Source: Cytobacillus oceanisediminis
Lineage (GTDB): Bacteria; Bacillota; Bacilli; Bacillales; Cytobacillaceae
Assembly (NCBI RefSeq): GCF_022811925.1
Contig: NZ_CP065511.1
Location: 1,729,501-1,793,500 of the forward strand
DNA length: 64,000 bases
Direction of reading: 5' to 3'
How positions within the stretch are numbered: the stretch's first letter is position 1; each line of letters opens with the position of its first letter. A model generated the notes under the pieces. That model worked only from the letters and a program-made list of their open reading frames with translations. It ran no database searches and had not been told where the DNA came from. This document shows, one piece after another, positions 8,100-18,093 of this stretch. A program made the position numbers and the translations under genes.

Positions 8100-8885
8100 T
8101 TAAATATCTATAAAAACTGATTCAAGATACCCTAATCTTTTTGAAATAGCCTCTGCTGTTTTGGTGATTTCTAATACGAGTTCCATCATTTTGCTTTCCG
8201 AAATTCTTTGTCTTGGACCGGCTGCACTAACTGCAGCAATGACCTTACCGGTATAATCTCGGATAGGTGCAGCAATACTGACTACATCTATATGAAGTAC
8301 ATCAATACAAATGGCAAAACCTTTTTCTTTTATGTATTGAAGCTCTTGTAAAAGTTCTTCCTGGTTAGTAAAACTATTTGGCCCCATTTGCGGAAGCCCC
8401 TTGCTAATCACCTCAATAGTCTTTTCCATAGGCTGATGAGCTAACATAATCAGGCCTGAACTAGTGCACACAGCAGGATTGTCTTTACCTATATATGAAA
8501 GTAGCCTGACTGGGTGCTTACATTCAGTTTTTAGTAAATAGATGATCCTGTCATCTTCCAATATGGAGATGTGAGCTGTTTCTCCAATTCTATTCACCAG
8601 TAAGTTTAATGGCTCGACCGCTTCCCGATGAATTTCCAAATGAGTCGTAAGGACGCCAGCCAAGCATAAAAGGGATAATCCTAGGCGATATTGTCTGACG
8701 GATTTTTCCAGGTAACCCTCATCTACCAAATCTGCAACTATGCGGCTAACAGAACTTTTGGGTAAATTTAACTCACGGGAAATCTCTGTTATCCCCCACA
8801 AAGGCTTATCCTTTGTAAATAATTTAATAATGGTAAGTCCGTTCTGGACTGATTGCAATAACTTTTTCGATTTACTGGTAGCCAA
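8100..8885 (-). CDS. IclR-family transcriptional regulator (second of two)
   Basis: About 261 residues, with an N-terminal helix-turn-helix (LLQSVQNGLTIIKLF, then LPKSSVSRIVADLV) and an IclR effector domain (VCTSSGLIMLAHQ, VSAAGPRQRI). The frame is open to ATG 8909, but TTG 8885 is better placed: GGAG lies 7 bases before it, and the protein then begins MATSKSKKLLQS, as relatives do. It is divergent from pobA, 131 bases apart from the pobA start, making it the likely pobA regulator. It is similar to, but clearly diverged from, the adjacent iclR. Confidence 0.88.
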   Translation of the reverse strand: MATSKSKKLLQSVQNGLTIIKLFTKDKPLWGITEISRELNLPKSSVSRIVADLVDEGYLEKSVRQYRLGLSLLCLAGVLTTHLEIHREAVEPLNLLVNRIGETAHISILEDDRIIYLLKTECKHPVRLLSYIGKDNPAVCTSSGLIMLAHQPMEKTIEVISKGLPQMGPNSFTNQEELLQELQYIKEKGFAICIDVLHIDVVSIAAPIRDYTGKVIAAVSAAGPRQRISESKMMELVLEITKTAEAISKRLGYLESVFIDI

Positions 8886-8968
8886 ATAAACCACTCCAAA
8901 AAAATTCATAGTTGTTCCATATAGAAGAAAAAGTTTCTTCTATTCAGAATATTCATATTATAACATGA

Positions 8969-10237
<1,269 letters not shown>

Positions 10238-10251
10238 TTATTTCTTTGCAG

Positions 10252-10296
10252 CTCATAATGAGGCGCCTTTAGCACTCATTATGAGTCTTTTATTTT
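10252..10296 (+). terminator. Terminator after pobA
   Basis: CTCATAATGAG pairs perfectly with CTCATTATGAG (11-bp stem, 12-base loop), followed by TCTTTTATTTT. Confidence 0.85.
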
Positions 10297-10468
10297 AAGG
10301 AAAAAAATAAAAAATTTTTGATATGTTGCACATAGAGCAACTGACCCCTTGTTGCTGAATAAACAATGAAATAACATAAAAATAAGAAAATATAAAAAAT
10401 TTAATATATTCAAAACGGAAGGGGGTCTATGAAATAGTTCGCTGTTTATACATTTTTAATGATTAAAA

Positions 10469-10482
10469 TGAAAGCGTTTTAT
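10469..10482 (+). promoter_or_regulatory. cre-like box upstream of the TRAP operon
   Basis: TGAAAGCGTTTTAT keeps the cre core AAAGCGTT but departs at the 3' end. It sits 55 bases before the GTG start of the binding-protein gene, in an AT-rich gap of about 300 bases after pobA that holds no gene. Confidence 0.55.
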
Positions 10483-10537
10483 TTATACAAATGCCAGAAT
10501 TTTAATGAAAGATTTAATGGCAGAAAGGAAGAGAAAA

Positions 10538-11590
10538 GTGAAAAAAACAACAAAGTTTTCATTTGCGATTTTGATGATATTGATGCTGATGGTTTTCACT
10601 GCATGTTCAAGCAGTTCTGGCGGTGAGGCTGATGCTGATGGGAAAGCGCTCGAATTTAAAATGGGACATATGAATTCCCCAGATCATGTCCAAGACAAAT
10701 TAGCTATGGCACCTTTTAGTGAAGAGGTTGCAAAGGTTACAGAAAATAGAGTGAAATTTAAAATATACCCTGGCGGAGCCTTAGGCGGCCCTAAAGATAC
10801 TTATGACAATATAGTTACAGGGATCATGGATGCAGGTTGGGGACTTCAGGGATACAATGCAGGGAAATTCCCAGTTCATTCTGTTCTGCAGCTTCCCTTT
10901 CTTACTGGCGGCAACGGTGCTGAATTAAGTGTTGTAGCTCAAAAACTGTATGACACTTTCCCGGAAATTCAGAAAGAATATGACGATGTAAAGCTGCTTT
11001 GGGTACATGCTGCCGATCCTTATGCAATTATTACAAAAGGGAAAGCTGTAAGAAGTTTTGAAGATGCTAAGGGCTTGAAGTTAAGAACACCATCAGTAGA
11101 AGCTGGAAAAATGATCGAGTCCTGGGGAGCAACACCTGTTTCACTTCCTGCACCGGAGATTTATGATGCTATGCAAAAGGGAGTGATAGATGGAGGGGTT
11201 CTGCCAGTTGCAGCAATCAAAGACTTTAACTTATTTGATGTAGTGGATTATGTTACACTGGGGGATTTTAATACGAGCATTTATTATGTTGCAATGAATA
11301 AGAATAGCTGGGACAAGATCCCTAAAGAAGATCAAGAAATGATAAATGAACTAATCGGCGTTCCAATGGCAGAAAAAGCCGGTGCTGCATTCGATAAACA
11401 AAAAGAACTTGCAGAGAAAGAAGCAAAAGATGGAGGCACGGAGTTCATTACTTTATCAGATTCAGACTTACAGAAATTTAAAGATGCATCAAAAGGTGTA
11501 ACGGAAAATTGGTTATCCGAAATGGAGAAAAATGATGTTGATGGCCAAAAAATCTATGATGAAACGGTTAAGTTAATAGAGAGCAAGTAG
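10538..11590 (+). CDS. TRAP transporter solute-binding lipoprotein (DctP family)
   Basis: About 350 residues from GTG 10538, preferred over ATG 10505 because AAAGGAAG lies 7 bases before it and the resulting protein starts directly with a lipoprotein signal peptide (MKKTTKFSFAILMILMLMVF, lipobox FTAC). DctP features include GGALGGPKDTYDN, LKLRTPSVEA and MQKGVIDGGVLP. It is followed by both TRAP permease genes, so this is a complete importer, probably for an aromatic or organic acid used by the surrounding enzymes. It resembles the orphan binding protein at 6.2 kb. Confidence 0.92.
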   Translation: MKKTTKFSFAILMILMLMVFTACSSSSGGEADADGKALEFKMGHMNSPDHVQDKLAMAPFSEEVAKVTENRVKFKIYPGGALGGPKDTYDNIVTGIMDAGWGLQGYNAGKFPVHSVLQLPFLTGGNGAELSVVAQKLYDTFPEIQKEYDDVKLLWVHAADPYAIITKGKAVRSFEDAKGLKLRTPSVEAGKMIESWGATPVSLPAPEIYDAMQKGVIDGGVLPVAAIKDFNLFDVVDYVTLGDFNTSIYYVAMNKNSWDKIPKEDQEMINELIGVPMAEKAGAAFDKQKELAEKEAKDGGTEFITLSDSDLQKFKDASKGVTENWLSEMEKNDVDGQKIYDETVKLIESK

Positions 11591-11613
11591 TAATACACTA
11601 CGAGGTGATATAA

Positions 11614-12186
11614 ATGGAACAAGAATTACAAAAAAATATATCGTTGGGCAAAGTAATTCCCAGCGAGCTTTCCTTTCTTCAAAAATTGACACTTTTTCTA
11701 GAAAAACTAACCCTAACAATAAACAATATCCTGCATAGAGTCTCCAGCATCTTGCTTTTCTTATTAATGTTTCTAACTACCGCAGATGTAATAGGGAGAT
11801 ACTTTTTCAATAATCCGATAACAGGAACATATGAATTAACAGGTCTGGCACTTGCATTGATGATTTTCTTTAGTCTTGGCTCAGGGCAAATCTTCAAAGA
11901 CCATATTGAGATTGATTTTTTGACAAGTAAAATGCCTATTAAGGTTCAAGCAGTATTGAGTGGAGCGGCCTCTCTTATTTTATTCACTCTAATGTCCCTA
12001 ACAACCTGGCAATTAATCGAATATACCAAGAGGACCTGGCAGGGAAATGAGTTAAGTGGAGATTTAGGATTACCGCTGTATATTTTTATAGGTTTGACAG
12101 TATTTGGTGCTTTTTCTTTTACCCTGACTTTTCTATTAGATGCTTTTCAGTCATTCATAAAGGCGGTGAATAAAAATGAGTCCTGA
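11614..12186 (+). CDS. TRAP transporter small permease subunit (DctQ family)
   Basis: This 190-residue protein has four predicted membrane segments (about 42-65, 76-95, 115-135, 155-180) and the DctQ hallmark TTADVIGRYFFNNPITGTYELT. It pairs with the large DctM subunit encoded next, whose start overlaps its stop by 11 bases, which points to translational coupling. Confidence 0.92.
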   Translation: MEQELQKNISLGKVIPSELSFLQKLTLFLEKLTLTINNILHRVSSILLFLLMFLTTADVIGRYFFNNPITGTYELTGLALALMIFFSLGSGQIFKDHIEIDFLTSKMPIKVQAVLSGAASLILFTLMSLTTWQLIEYTKRTWQGNELSGDLGLPLYIFIGLTVFGAFSFTLTFLLDAFQSFIKAVNKNES

Positions 12187-13480
12187 GGTAATTGGTGTTA
12201 TTGGCATCTTGTTGTTGCTCACTCTGATCCTCTTAAGGGTATCCGTTGGTCTTTCACTATTCCTGGTTGGTTTTTTAGGTGTTTCATGGCTGTCTGATTG
12301 GAGTGTGGGTTTATCCCAATTAGGCTCTTCTGCATTTGGGTCTGCCAATAATTATGGTTTGAGTGTTATTCCCCTCTTTATTTTAATGGGAATGTTTATG
12401 TCAAATACAGGTTTAGGCAAAGATCTTTTTGTTGCTGTTGATAAGTGGATTGGCCATTTTCGAGGCGGATTGGCAATTGCAACAGTTGGTGCAGCTTCCA
12501 TCTTTTCTGCAATTTCAGGCTCATCTAATGCCACAACAGCGACATTATCGAAAATATGCATTCCTGAAATGAATGAATATCAATATAAAAAAACCTTTTC
12601 TACTGCAGCAGTAGCAGCTGGCGGTACATTAGGAGTACTGATACCTCCGAGTGTCCTGCTGATAATTTATGGTGCACTTACTTCTGAACCCATTGGACCA
12701 TTATTAATAGGAGGTCTTGTGCCTGGTATTCTAATGACACTCTTATTTATGCTGATGATTAATATACAAGTCCGATTGAATCCTGAAATCGCTCCAACAA
12801 AGCAGGTAGTTTCTACAACGAAAGAAAAATTCTCTTCTTTAAGAGGCATCTGGCCATTTCTGCTAATATTTGCAATAAGTATTGGCGGTATTTATTTTGG
12901 TGTATTTACTCCGAGTGAAGCTGGTGGTATTGGTGCAATTGGAGCATTTGTACTTACTGTACTAACTAAACGTTTGAAATTTAAAGGCTTACTATCATCT
13001 TTGGATGAGACTTTGAGATTAACAGTTATGTTATTTTTGATTTTAATTGGGGCGGCTTTATTTGGGAAGTTTTTAGCTTTAAGCCAAATTCCAATGTATT
13101 TGACTACGCTGGTAGGAGGGCTTGATGTATCTCCATACGTAATATTGGCTTTAATCCTGGTTGTTTATTTCATATTAGGGATGTTTCTTGAAGGTATTGC
13201 CATAATGACACTAACACTTCCAATAGTATATCCGATTATTACTCAATTAGGCTTTGATGGTTTATGGTTTGGCATCATAATGATCATGCTTATCAATATT
13301 GGTGTATTAACTCCGCCTCTGGGATTAAGTGTTTATATTATTAGCGGGGTAGTGAAAGATGTTCCGATTGAAAAAATCTTTAGAGGAGTAATTCCAGCAA
13401 TTTGTACAATGGCGGTGTTAACTATCATACTCATTATTTTCCCAGAAATAGTAACATTTCTGCCGAGCATGATTAAGTAA
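12176..13480 (+). CDS. TRAP transporter large permease subunit (DctM family)
   Basis: This 434-residue polytopic protein has about 12 hydrophobic segments and DctM motifs (FILMGMFMSNTGLGKDLF, GSSNATTATLSKI, GVLIPPSVLLIIYG, ITQLGFDGLWFGIIM, LTPPLGLSVYI). It forms the sodium-coupled translocation channel with DctQ. It overlaps the dctQ gene and is followed 53 bases later by the Rieske oxygenase genes, so the transporter probably imports the oxygenase substrate (inference from gene order). Confidence 0.93.
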   Translation: MSPEVIGVIGILLLLTLILLRVSVGLSLFLVGFLGVSWLSDWSVGLSQLGSSAFGSANNYGLSVIPLFILMGMFMSNTGLGKDLFVAVDKWIGHFRGGLAIATVGAASIFSAISGSSNATTATLSKICIPEMNEYQYKKTFSTAAVAAGGTLGVLIPPSVLLIIYGALTSEPIGPLLIGGLVPGILMTLLFMLMINIQVRLNPEIAPTKQVVSTTKEKFSSLRGIWPFLLIFAISIGGIYFGVFTPSEAGGIGAIGAFVLTVLTKRLKFKGLLSSLDETLRLTVMLFLILIGAALFGKFLALSQIPMYLTTLVGGLDVSPYVILALILVVYFILGMFLEGIAIMTLTLPIVYPIITQLGFDGLWFGIIMIMLINIGVLTPPLGLSVYIISGVVKDVPIEKIFRGVIPAICTMAVLTIILIIFPEIVTFLPSMIK

Positions 13481-13533
13481 GGCGAGAAAAGGTTATGAAT
13501 GAATTTTAATATACTCGGAGGGGATCCTGAGAC

Positions 13534-14886
13534 ATGATAAAAAAAACATTGGATGAAAAGGCATTTCAGTTATTGAAGGAAAAAATGGAGCAGGGCTTGT
13601 TTCCGCAATGGGTGCTTACAGATCCAGATATTTATGAACTGGAAATTGATAAGATATTTGGGCACACTTGGCAGTTTCTTGCTCATGAAACAGAGCTTAA
13701 AGATTCAGGCAGTTATGTTACCAGATGGATGGTTAATGACCCGGTCCTTCTTGTGAAGAATAGGAAAGGTGAAATTAAAGGTTATTTAAACTCCTGCACC
13801 CATCGGGGGACACAGTTATGCACGGCTGATCATGGAAATAAAAAAAACTTCACTTGCCCTTATCATGGCTGGAGCTATAACTTAGACGGTGAATTGATTG
13901 GAATTGTAGCAGGCAATAAGGTTTATGGAGAAGAAATGGATAAATCAGAGTGGGGTTTAAGAGAAATTCCTCAAGTCGCAAGTTATCAGGGAATGATTTT
14001 TGGATGCCTGGACCCTGTAGCTATGCCATTGGAAGAATATTTAGGTGATATGAAATGGTATTTTGATATATTGCTTGGCAGGAGTGACGGCGGAATGGAA
14101 GTGAGAGGCCTTCCGCAGCGTTGGGTAGCAAAAGCGAATTGGAAGGCAACGGCAGAAAATTTTGCAGCAGATCCTTACCATGTCCAAACAACCCACAGGT
14201 CGACAGTCGAGCTTGGAATCAGTCCGGAAGATCCCCTATATGCCGGATATGGGCACCAGATAGTTACCGAAAATGGACATGGCATAAATGTTATCACTTC
14301 TAAAACAGGTAAAGCCAGAGTTCCTTATCAAGGCACTCCTGAGTCCATGTGGCCGATGTTTAAGAAGAATCTGACACCGGAACAGGATGAAATCTTATCT
14401 GGAGTAACCGTTTTTGTTGGAGGAGTTTATCCTAATCTTTCATTTGTAAGTCCCATTCATGGGACTGAAGGGCATCTGCATAATTATTTGAATTTTAGGA
14501 TGTGGAGGCCTATAGGACCTGAAAAAGTAGAGGTCTGGTGCTGGTTTCTTATAGACAAGGCAGCCCCGGAAGAGTATAAGGAAGCTGCTTATAGGGGATA
14601 TTTAGGTTCCTTTGGCCCTACTGGCACTCTTGAACAGGATGATACAGAAACATGGGCAAGGATTGTTGAAGTCAGCAAAGGGCTAATGATGAGGGATAAA
14701 GAATTAAATTACAATAATGTCAGCAATTATTTAATGGGTTTTGATAGGGTTGAACCAGATGAATCCTTCCCTGGGCCGGGAATCGCCTATCCGACAACTT
14801 ATTTAGATGCTATTTCGAGAAGTATGCATGAGAATTGGTTTAAGCTAATTTCAAAAGACCTCTTTGTAAAGGAGGCTGTAAAATGA
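13534..14886 (+). CDS. Rieske non-heme iron ring-hydroxylating oxygenase, alpha subunit
   Basis: This 450-residue protein has a Rieske [2Fe-2S] domain with CTHRG (Cys about 87, His 89) and CPYHGW 17 residues on, then a catalytic domain with NWKATAENFAADPYHVQTTH containing the 2-His part of the iron triad and the bridging Asp. The triad Asp lies near the C-terminus (about 370-385). Such enzymes add O2 across an aromatic ring to give a cis-diol. It overlaps the beta-subunit gene by ATGA. The style is that of the benzoate/biphenyl/phenylpropionate oxygenases; the substrate is unknown. No ferredoxin or reductase gene is in the window. Confidence 0.92.
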   Translation: MIKKTLDEKAFQLLKEKMEQGLFPQWVLTDPDIYELEIDKIFGHTWQFLAHETELKDSGSYVTRWMVNDPVLLVKNRKGEIKGYLNSCTHRGTQLCTADHGNKKNFTCPYHGWSYNLDGELIGIVAGNKVYGEEMDKSEWGLREIPQVASYQGMIFGCLDPVAMPLEEYLGDMKWYFDILLGRSDGGMEVRGLPQRWVAKANWKATAENFAADPYHVQTTHRSTVELGISPEDPLYAGYGHQIVTENGHGINVITSKTGKARVPYQGTPESMWPMFKKNLTPEQDEILSGVTVFVGGVYPNLSFVSPIHGTEGHLHNYLNFRMWRPIGPEKVEVWCWFLIDKAAPEEYKEAAYRGYLGSFGPTGTLEQDDTETWARIVEVSKGLMMRDKELNYNNVSNYLMGFDRVEPDESFPGPGIAYPTTYLDAISRSMHENWFKLISKDLFVKEAVK

Positions 14887-15407
14887 GTTCATATTTGTCA
14901 ATTCCAATTACAGCCCACTTGCAAATGGAGATAACTAATCTTCTTAACATGGAGGCTTACTATTTGGATAATGGGAAATATAAAGAGTGGCTTGACCTAT
15001 TGTCTGACGATCTCACATATAGAATGCCGCTTAGGGAAACACTTGAAGGAGTAGGAGCCAATAATGTATCCAAAGATGCTTCATTCTTTGAGGAAACAAA
15101 GAAGTCGTTAACCACACGGGTAAATCGTCTATATACAAAGTCTGCATGGGTAGAGAATCCGGCCACCAGGCAGCGTCACTTTATCTCAAACATCATGGTT
15201 GAGAGCACGAAAAATCCGGAAGAATTTAAAGTGAGAAGTTATTTTTTATTCAAAAGAAGCAGAGGATCAACCCATGATATAGAGGAGATGTTTGGCGAGA
15301 GAAATGATATCGTAAGGAAAGAGAGTAATCAGTGGAAGATTGCATCAAGAACAATACTCCCAGATCAATCTGTCATTACGACAATGAATATGAGCATGTT
15401 TTTATAA
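14883..15407 (+). CDS. Ring-hydroxylating oxygenase, beta subunit
   Basis: This 174-residue protein has the NTF2-like cone fold of small RHD subunits: it begins with a helix containing NMEAYYLDNGKYKEWLDLLSDD and has the family block TRVNRLYTKSAWVENPATRQRHFISNI. It has a structural role and helps form the alpha3beta3 hexamer. AAAGGAGG inside the end of the alpha gene serves it, and the ATGA overlap couples the two. It is last in the operon. Confidence 0.92.
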   Translation: MSSYLSIPITAHLQMEITNLLNMEAYYLDNGKYKEWLDLLSDDLTYRMPLRETLEGVGANNVSKDASFFEETKKSLTTRVNRLYTKSAWVENPATRQRHFISNIMVESTKNPEEFKVRSYFLFKRSRGSTHDIEEMFGERNDIVRKESNQWKIASRTILPDQSVITTMNMSMFL

Positions 15408-15411
15408 CACT

Positions 15412-15446
15412 AAAACCACTAAAGGCTCTCTTTAGTGGTTTTTTCG
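15412..15446 (+). terminator. Terminator after the ring-hydroxylating oxygenase genes
   Basis: AAAACCACTAAAG pairs with CTTTAGTGGTTTT around a GCTCT loop, and T6 follows. It closes the aromatic island. Confidence 0.9.
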
Positions 15447-15733
15447 ATTCTATTCAATTTCAGGTGATCACTCCAAATTTCCGGCAGTTTTTAAGGTTTA
15501 TAGTGCATAAAAATAAATTTATTTTATTAAAAATACATTTTTATCTTGCTAAAGAAGTATTTCATCCTTTAAAATTCTCTTAAAGAAGGATTCCCTTCAC
15601 GAAAAAAATAGATTTCTAGATAAATATAAATAAAAATAATTTTGAATAGTAGAAAATCTTCTTGTTTGAGAAGCATTTCATGCTTTATACTTTGCATAAG
15701 AAGTTTTTCCTTCACTATTCATGAGGAGCCGGC
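15447..15733 (+). promoter_or_regulatory. AT-rich promoter region of the rpiR gene with a duplicated segment
   Basis: There is no gene here. A segment of about 48 bases at 15553-15600 recurs imperfectly at 15669-15715, each copy starting AGAAG.ATTTCAT and ending in TTCAC. The second copy contains a possible -10 TATACT (15686-15691) with TTGTTT 18 bases upstream, and a small inverted repeat AGCAT-TTC-ATGCT. It may hold operators for the downstream regulator. Confidence 0.5.
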
Positions 15734-16588
15734 ATGGATAAGAAAAGAATGAGCCAGATGATTAAAGAAAGCTATTCCTCACTCTCGCCAGGACAGAGGA
15801 AAGCAGCTGAATTTATTATGGAGCATGCTGATGAAGCGGTGTTATTAACAGCATTTCAAGTGGGAAGAAATGCAGGAGTCAGTGAGACAACGGTCATTCG
15901 GCTTGCATATGCACTTGGATTCAGCGGTTATTCTCAAATGCAGGATCGAATCAGAAAAGACTGGCTTGCCGGGAAGCAGCAGGATGCCATTGAAAATGAT
16001 TCTTCCATAGAAAATGCAGCGAAAGAGAACCTGTTTAGGAGAGTCATTGATCAAGAGAGGAAAATACTTCTGCAATTGCTTGAACAGGTTGATGAAAGGG
16101 AAATTTGGAAAGCGATTGATGCATTAATCCGCGCAGACAGGGTTTATGTCGGGGGTTTTGGCAGCTCTTTTGCCGCAGCATACTGGTTTTATTACACACT
16201 TAAACAAATAAGGGGAAATGTTTATATCTCAAGCCCTAACGGTTTTCTTCCTGAGGATGTGTGTGATTTAACAGAGCAATCGGCCGTTGTCATTTTTTCT
16301 TTTCCTCGTTATCGGAAAGAAGCGTTAAGGCTTGCTTCTTTTGCTGAAAGGCAAGATTCCCGGATTATTGCCATAACAGACCGCCAGCTGTCGCCTATCG
16401 GGCAGATGGCAGAAGTTACACTTACTACAGATGAGCTAATGGATTCTGGACATCATTCGGTAGCTTCCGTAATTAGTTTACTGGAGGTATTGATTGCAGG
16501 TATCGATGAACGGGACCAAGAAAGAATTGCAAAAAGACAGCAGGAACTGGAAGTTTTGTATGCTGAACAAGAGCTGTTTTTTGAATAA
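15734..16588 (+). CDS. MurR/RpiR-family transcriptional regulator
   Basis: This 284-residue protein has an N-terminal RpiR helix-turn-helix (about 1-77, SLSPGQRKAAEFIMEHADEA with VSETTVIRLAYALGFSGYSQ) and a C-terminal SIS sugar-isomerase-like domain (about 125-260, VYVGGFGSSFAAAYWFYYTL). GAGGAGCC precedes ATG 15734. RpiR proteins usually sense a phosphosugar or small acid; here it heads a cluster for probable amino-acid racemisation and may sense an intermediate of that pathway (inference). Confidence 0.9.
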   Translation: MDKKRMSQMIKESYSSLSPGQRKAAEFIMEHADEAVLLTAFQVGRNAGVSETTVIRLAYALGFSGYSQMQDRIRKDWLAGKQQDAIENDSSIENAAKENLFRRVIDQERKILLQLLEQVDEREIWKAIDALIRADRVYVGGFGSSFAAAYWFYYTLKQIRGNVYISSPNGFLPEDVCDLTEQSAVVIFSFPRYRKEALRLASFAERQDSRIIAITDRQLSPIGQMAEVTLTTDELMDSGHHSVASVISLLEVLIAGIDERDQERIAKRQQELEVLYAEQELFFE

Positions 16589-16635
16589 GTCTGAACAGCG
16601 GGGAGTTAACCAGAAAAATAAAGGGGGCAAAATGA

Positions 16636-18018
16636 ATGAGCAGTCTATCAAAGAAGATGATTCAGCAGGAGGAAAGGGAATCCTACACAGCCGGGGACTA
16701 TTTAAAATTTCTAATTCCTTCTCTGGTCGGGGTTTTACTATTTATGGTACCGATTCAAGGAGAAGATGGGATTACTATCCCGGTTGCTTATTTAGCAAAT
16801 CAAATTAATGGATTACTGGGAGATTCCATACCTTCAATTACTGTTTTTATCATGGCTCTTTCAGTAATTGGCTCGCTGATAGCAGTAATTTTTAAGCCGG
16901 GCTTTATCTTGAACAGCCCATATCTGAACAAATTACTGAATGTCAGTAAATTTTGGGTGGCAGCCCGTTTGCTTGGAACAGTTTTTGCTATTATTACATT
17001 ATTTGAGTTTGGTCTGGAACCGGTATATTCAGAGAATACGGGCGCGCTCTTAATCTATGATCTAATTCCTATACTATTTACTACATTTCTCCTGGCGGGT
17101 TTATTGCTGCCGCTTCTATTGAATTTCGGTCTACTCGAATTTTTTGGTGCATTATTGATTAAAGTTATGAGGCCTGTTTTTAAGCTGCCGGGACGTTCTT
17201 CGCTTGATTGTCTGGCGTCATGGGTAGGTGACGGGACAATTGGCGTTCTGTTAACGACAAAACAATACGAAGAAGGATATTATACAAAGCGGGAGGCAGC
17301 GGTTGTAGCAACAACCTTCTCAGTTGTTTCCATTACTTTTACGATTGTAATTATTCAATATTTAAACTTAGAGCAATATTTCGTTCATTACTATTTAACG
17401 ATTATCCTGGCTGGTCTGGTGGCAGCTATAGTAATGCCTCGAATTCCGCCTTTATCAAGGAAAGCCGATACGGCTTATGAAGGGACAGAGCTCAAGGCGG
17501 AAACGAATATCCCTTCTCATACTACACCTATAAAATGGGGATTAAATAATGCCATAAAGAAGGCGCGTACAAATAATAGTGCTGCAGCAGTTGTAAAAGA
17601 AGGTTTTGAAAACGTTTTGGACATGTGGATGGGAGTTCTGCCAATTGTTATGGCGATTGGAACGGTTGCACTGGTAATTGCTGAATTCACCCCTGCTTTT
17701 ACCATTCTTGGCAAGCCGTTTGAACCGGTCCTGGCTTTAATGCAAATACCGGAGGCTGCAGAAGCGGCCCAGACAATGGTGGTTGGATTTGCAGATATGT
17801 TCCTTCCAGCTGTCATCGGCAGCGGCATTGAAAGTGAAATGACAAGATTTATTATTGCTTGTGTCTCTGTAACACAGCTGGTATATATGTCTGAAATGGG
17901 CGGCCTGCTATTAGGTTCAAATCTGCCTGTCAGCATTAAGGACTTAATTCTTATTTTCCTTCTGCGTACTATTATAACGCTGCCAATTGTAGCAGCTGTG
18001 GCTCATATTATATTTTAG
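16636..18018 (+). CDS. YjiH-type membrane protein with nucleoside-recognition (Gate) domain
   Basis: This 460-residue protein has about 10-11 hydrophobic segments. Features of the YjiH/Gate family include SLDCLASWVGDGTIGVLLTTKQYEEGYYTKREAAVVATTFS-like sequence around residues 192-232 and VVGFADMFLPAVIG near 385. These proteins are presumed transporters of unknown substrate. ATG 16636 is used with AAGGGGGC 8 bases upstream; ATG 16632 is out of frame. Lying between rpiR and the acyltransferase/racemase genes, it may import an amino acid or an acylated amino acid (inference). Confidence 0.8.
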   Translation: MSSLSKKMIQQEERESYTAGDYLKFLIPSLVGVLLFMVPIQGEDGITIPVAYLANQINGLLGDSIPSITVFIMALSVIGSLIAVIFKPGFILNSPYLNKLLNVSKFWVAARLLGTVFAIITLFEFGLEPVYSENTGALLIYDLIPILFTTFLLAGLLLPLLLNFGLLEFFGALLIKVMRPVFKLPGRSSLDCLASWVGDGTIGVLLTTKQYEEGYYTKREAAVVATTFSVVSITFTIVIIQYLNLEQYFVHYYLTIILAGLVAAIVMPRIPPLSRKADTAYEGTELKAETNIPSHTTPIKWGLNNAIKKARTNNSAAAVVKEGFENVLDMWMGVLPIVMAIGTVALVIAEFTPAFTILGKPFEPVLALMQIPEAAEAAQTMVVGFADMFLPAVIGSGIESEMTRFIIACVSVTQLVYMSEMGGLLLGSNLPVSIKDLILIFLLRTIITLPIVAAVAHIIF

Positions 18019-18093
18019 AAACTTTATAGCATTCGTAAAAAAGGCAGCATATAGGCCGGCATATATTTTGGTTATCCAGGAAAGGGGAAGGTT

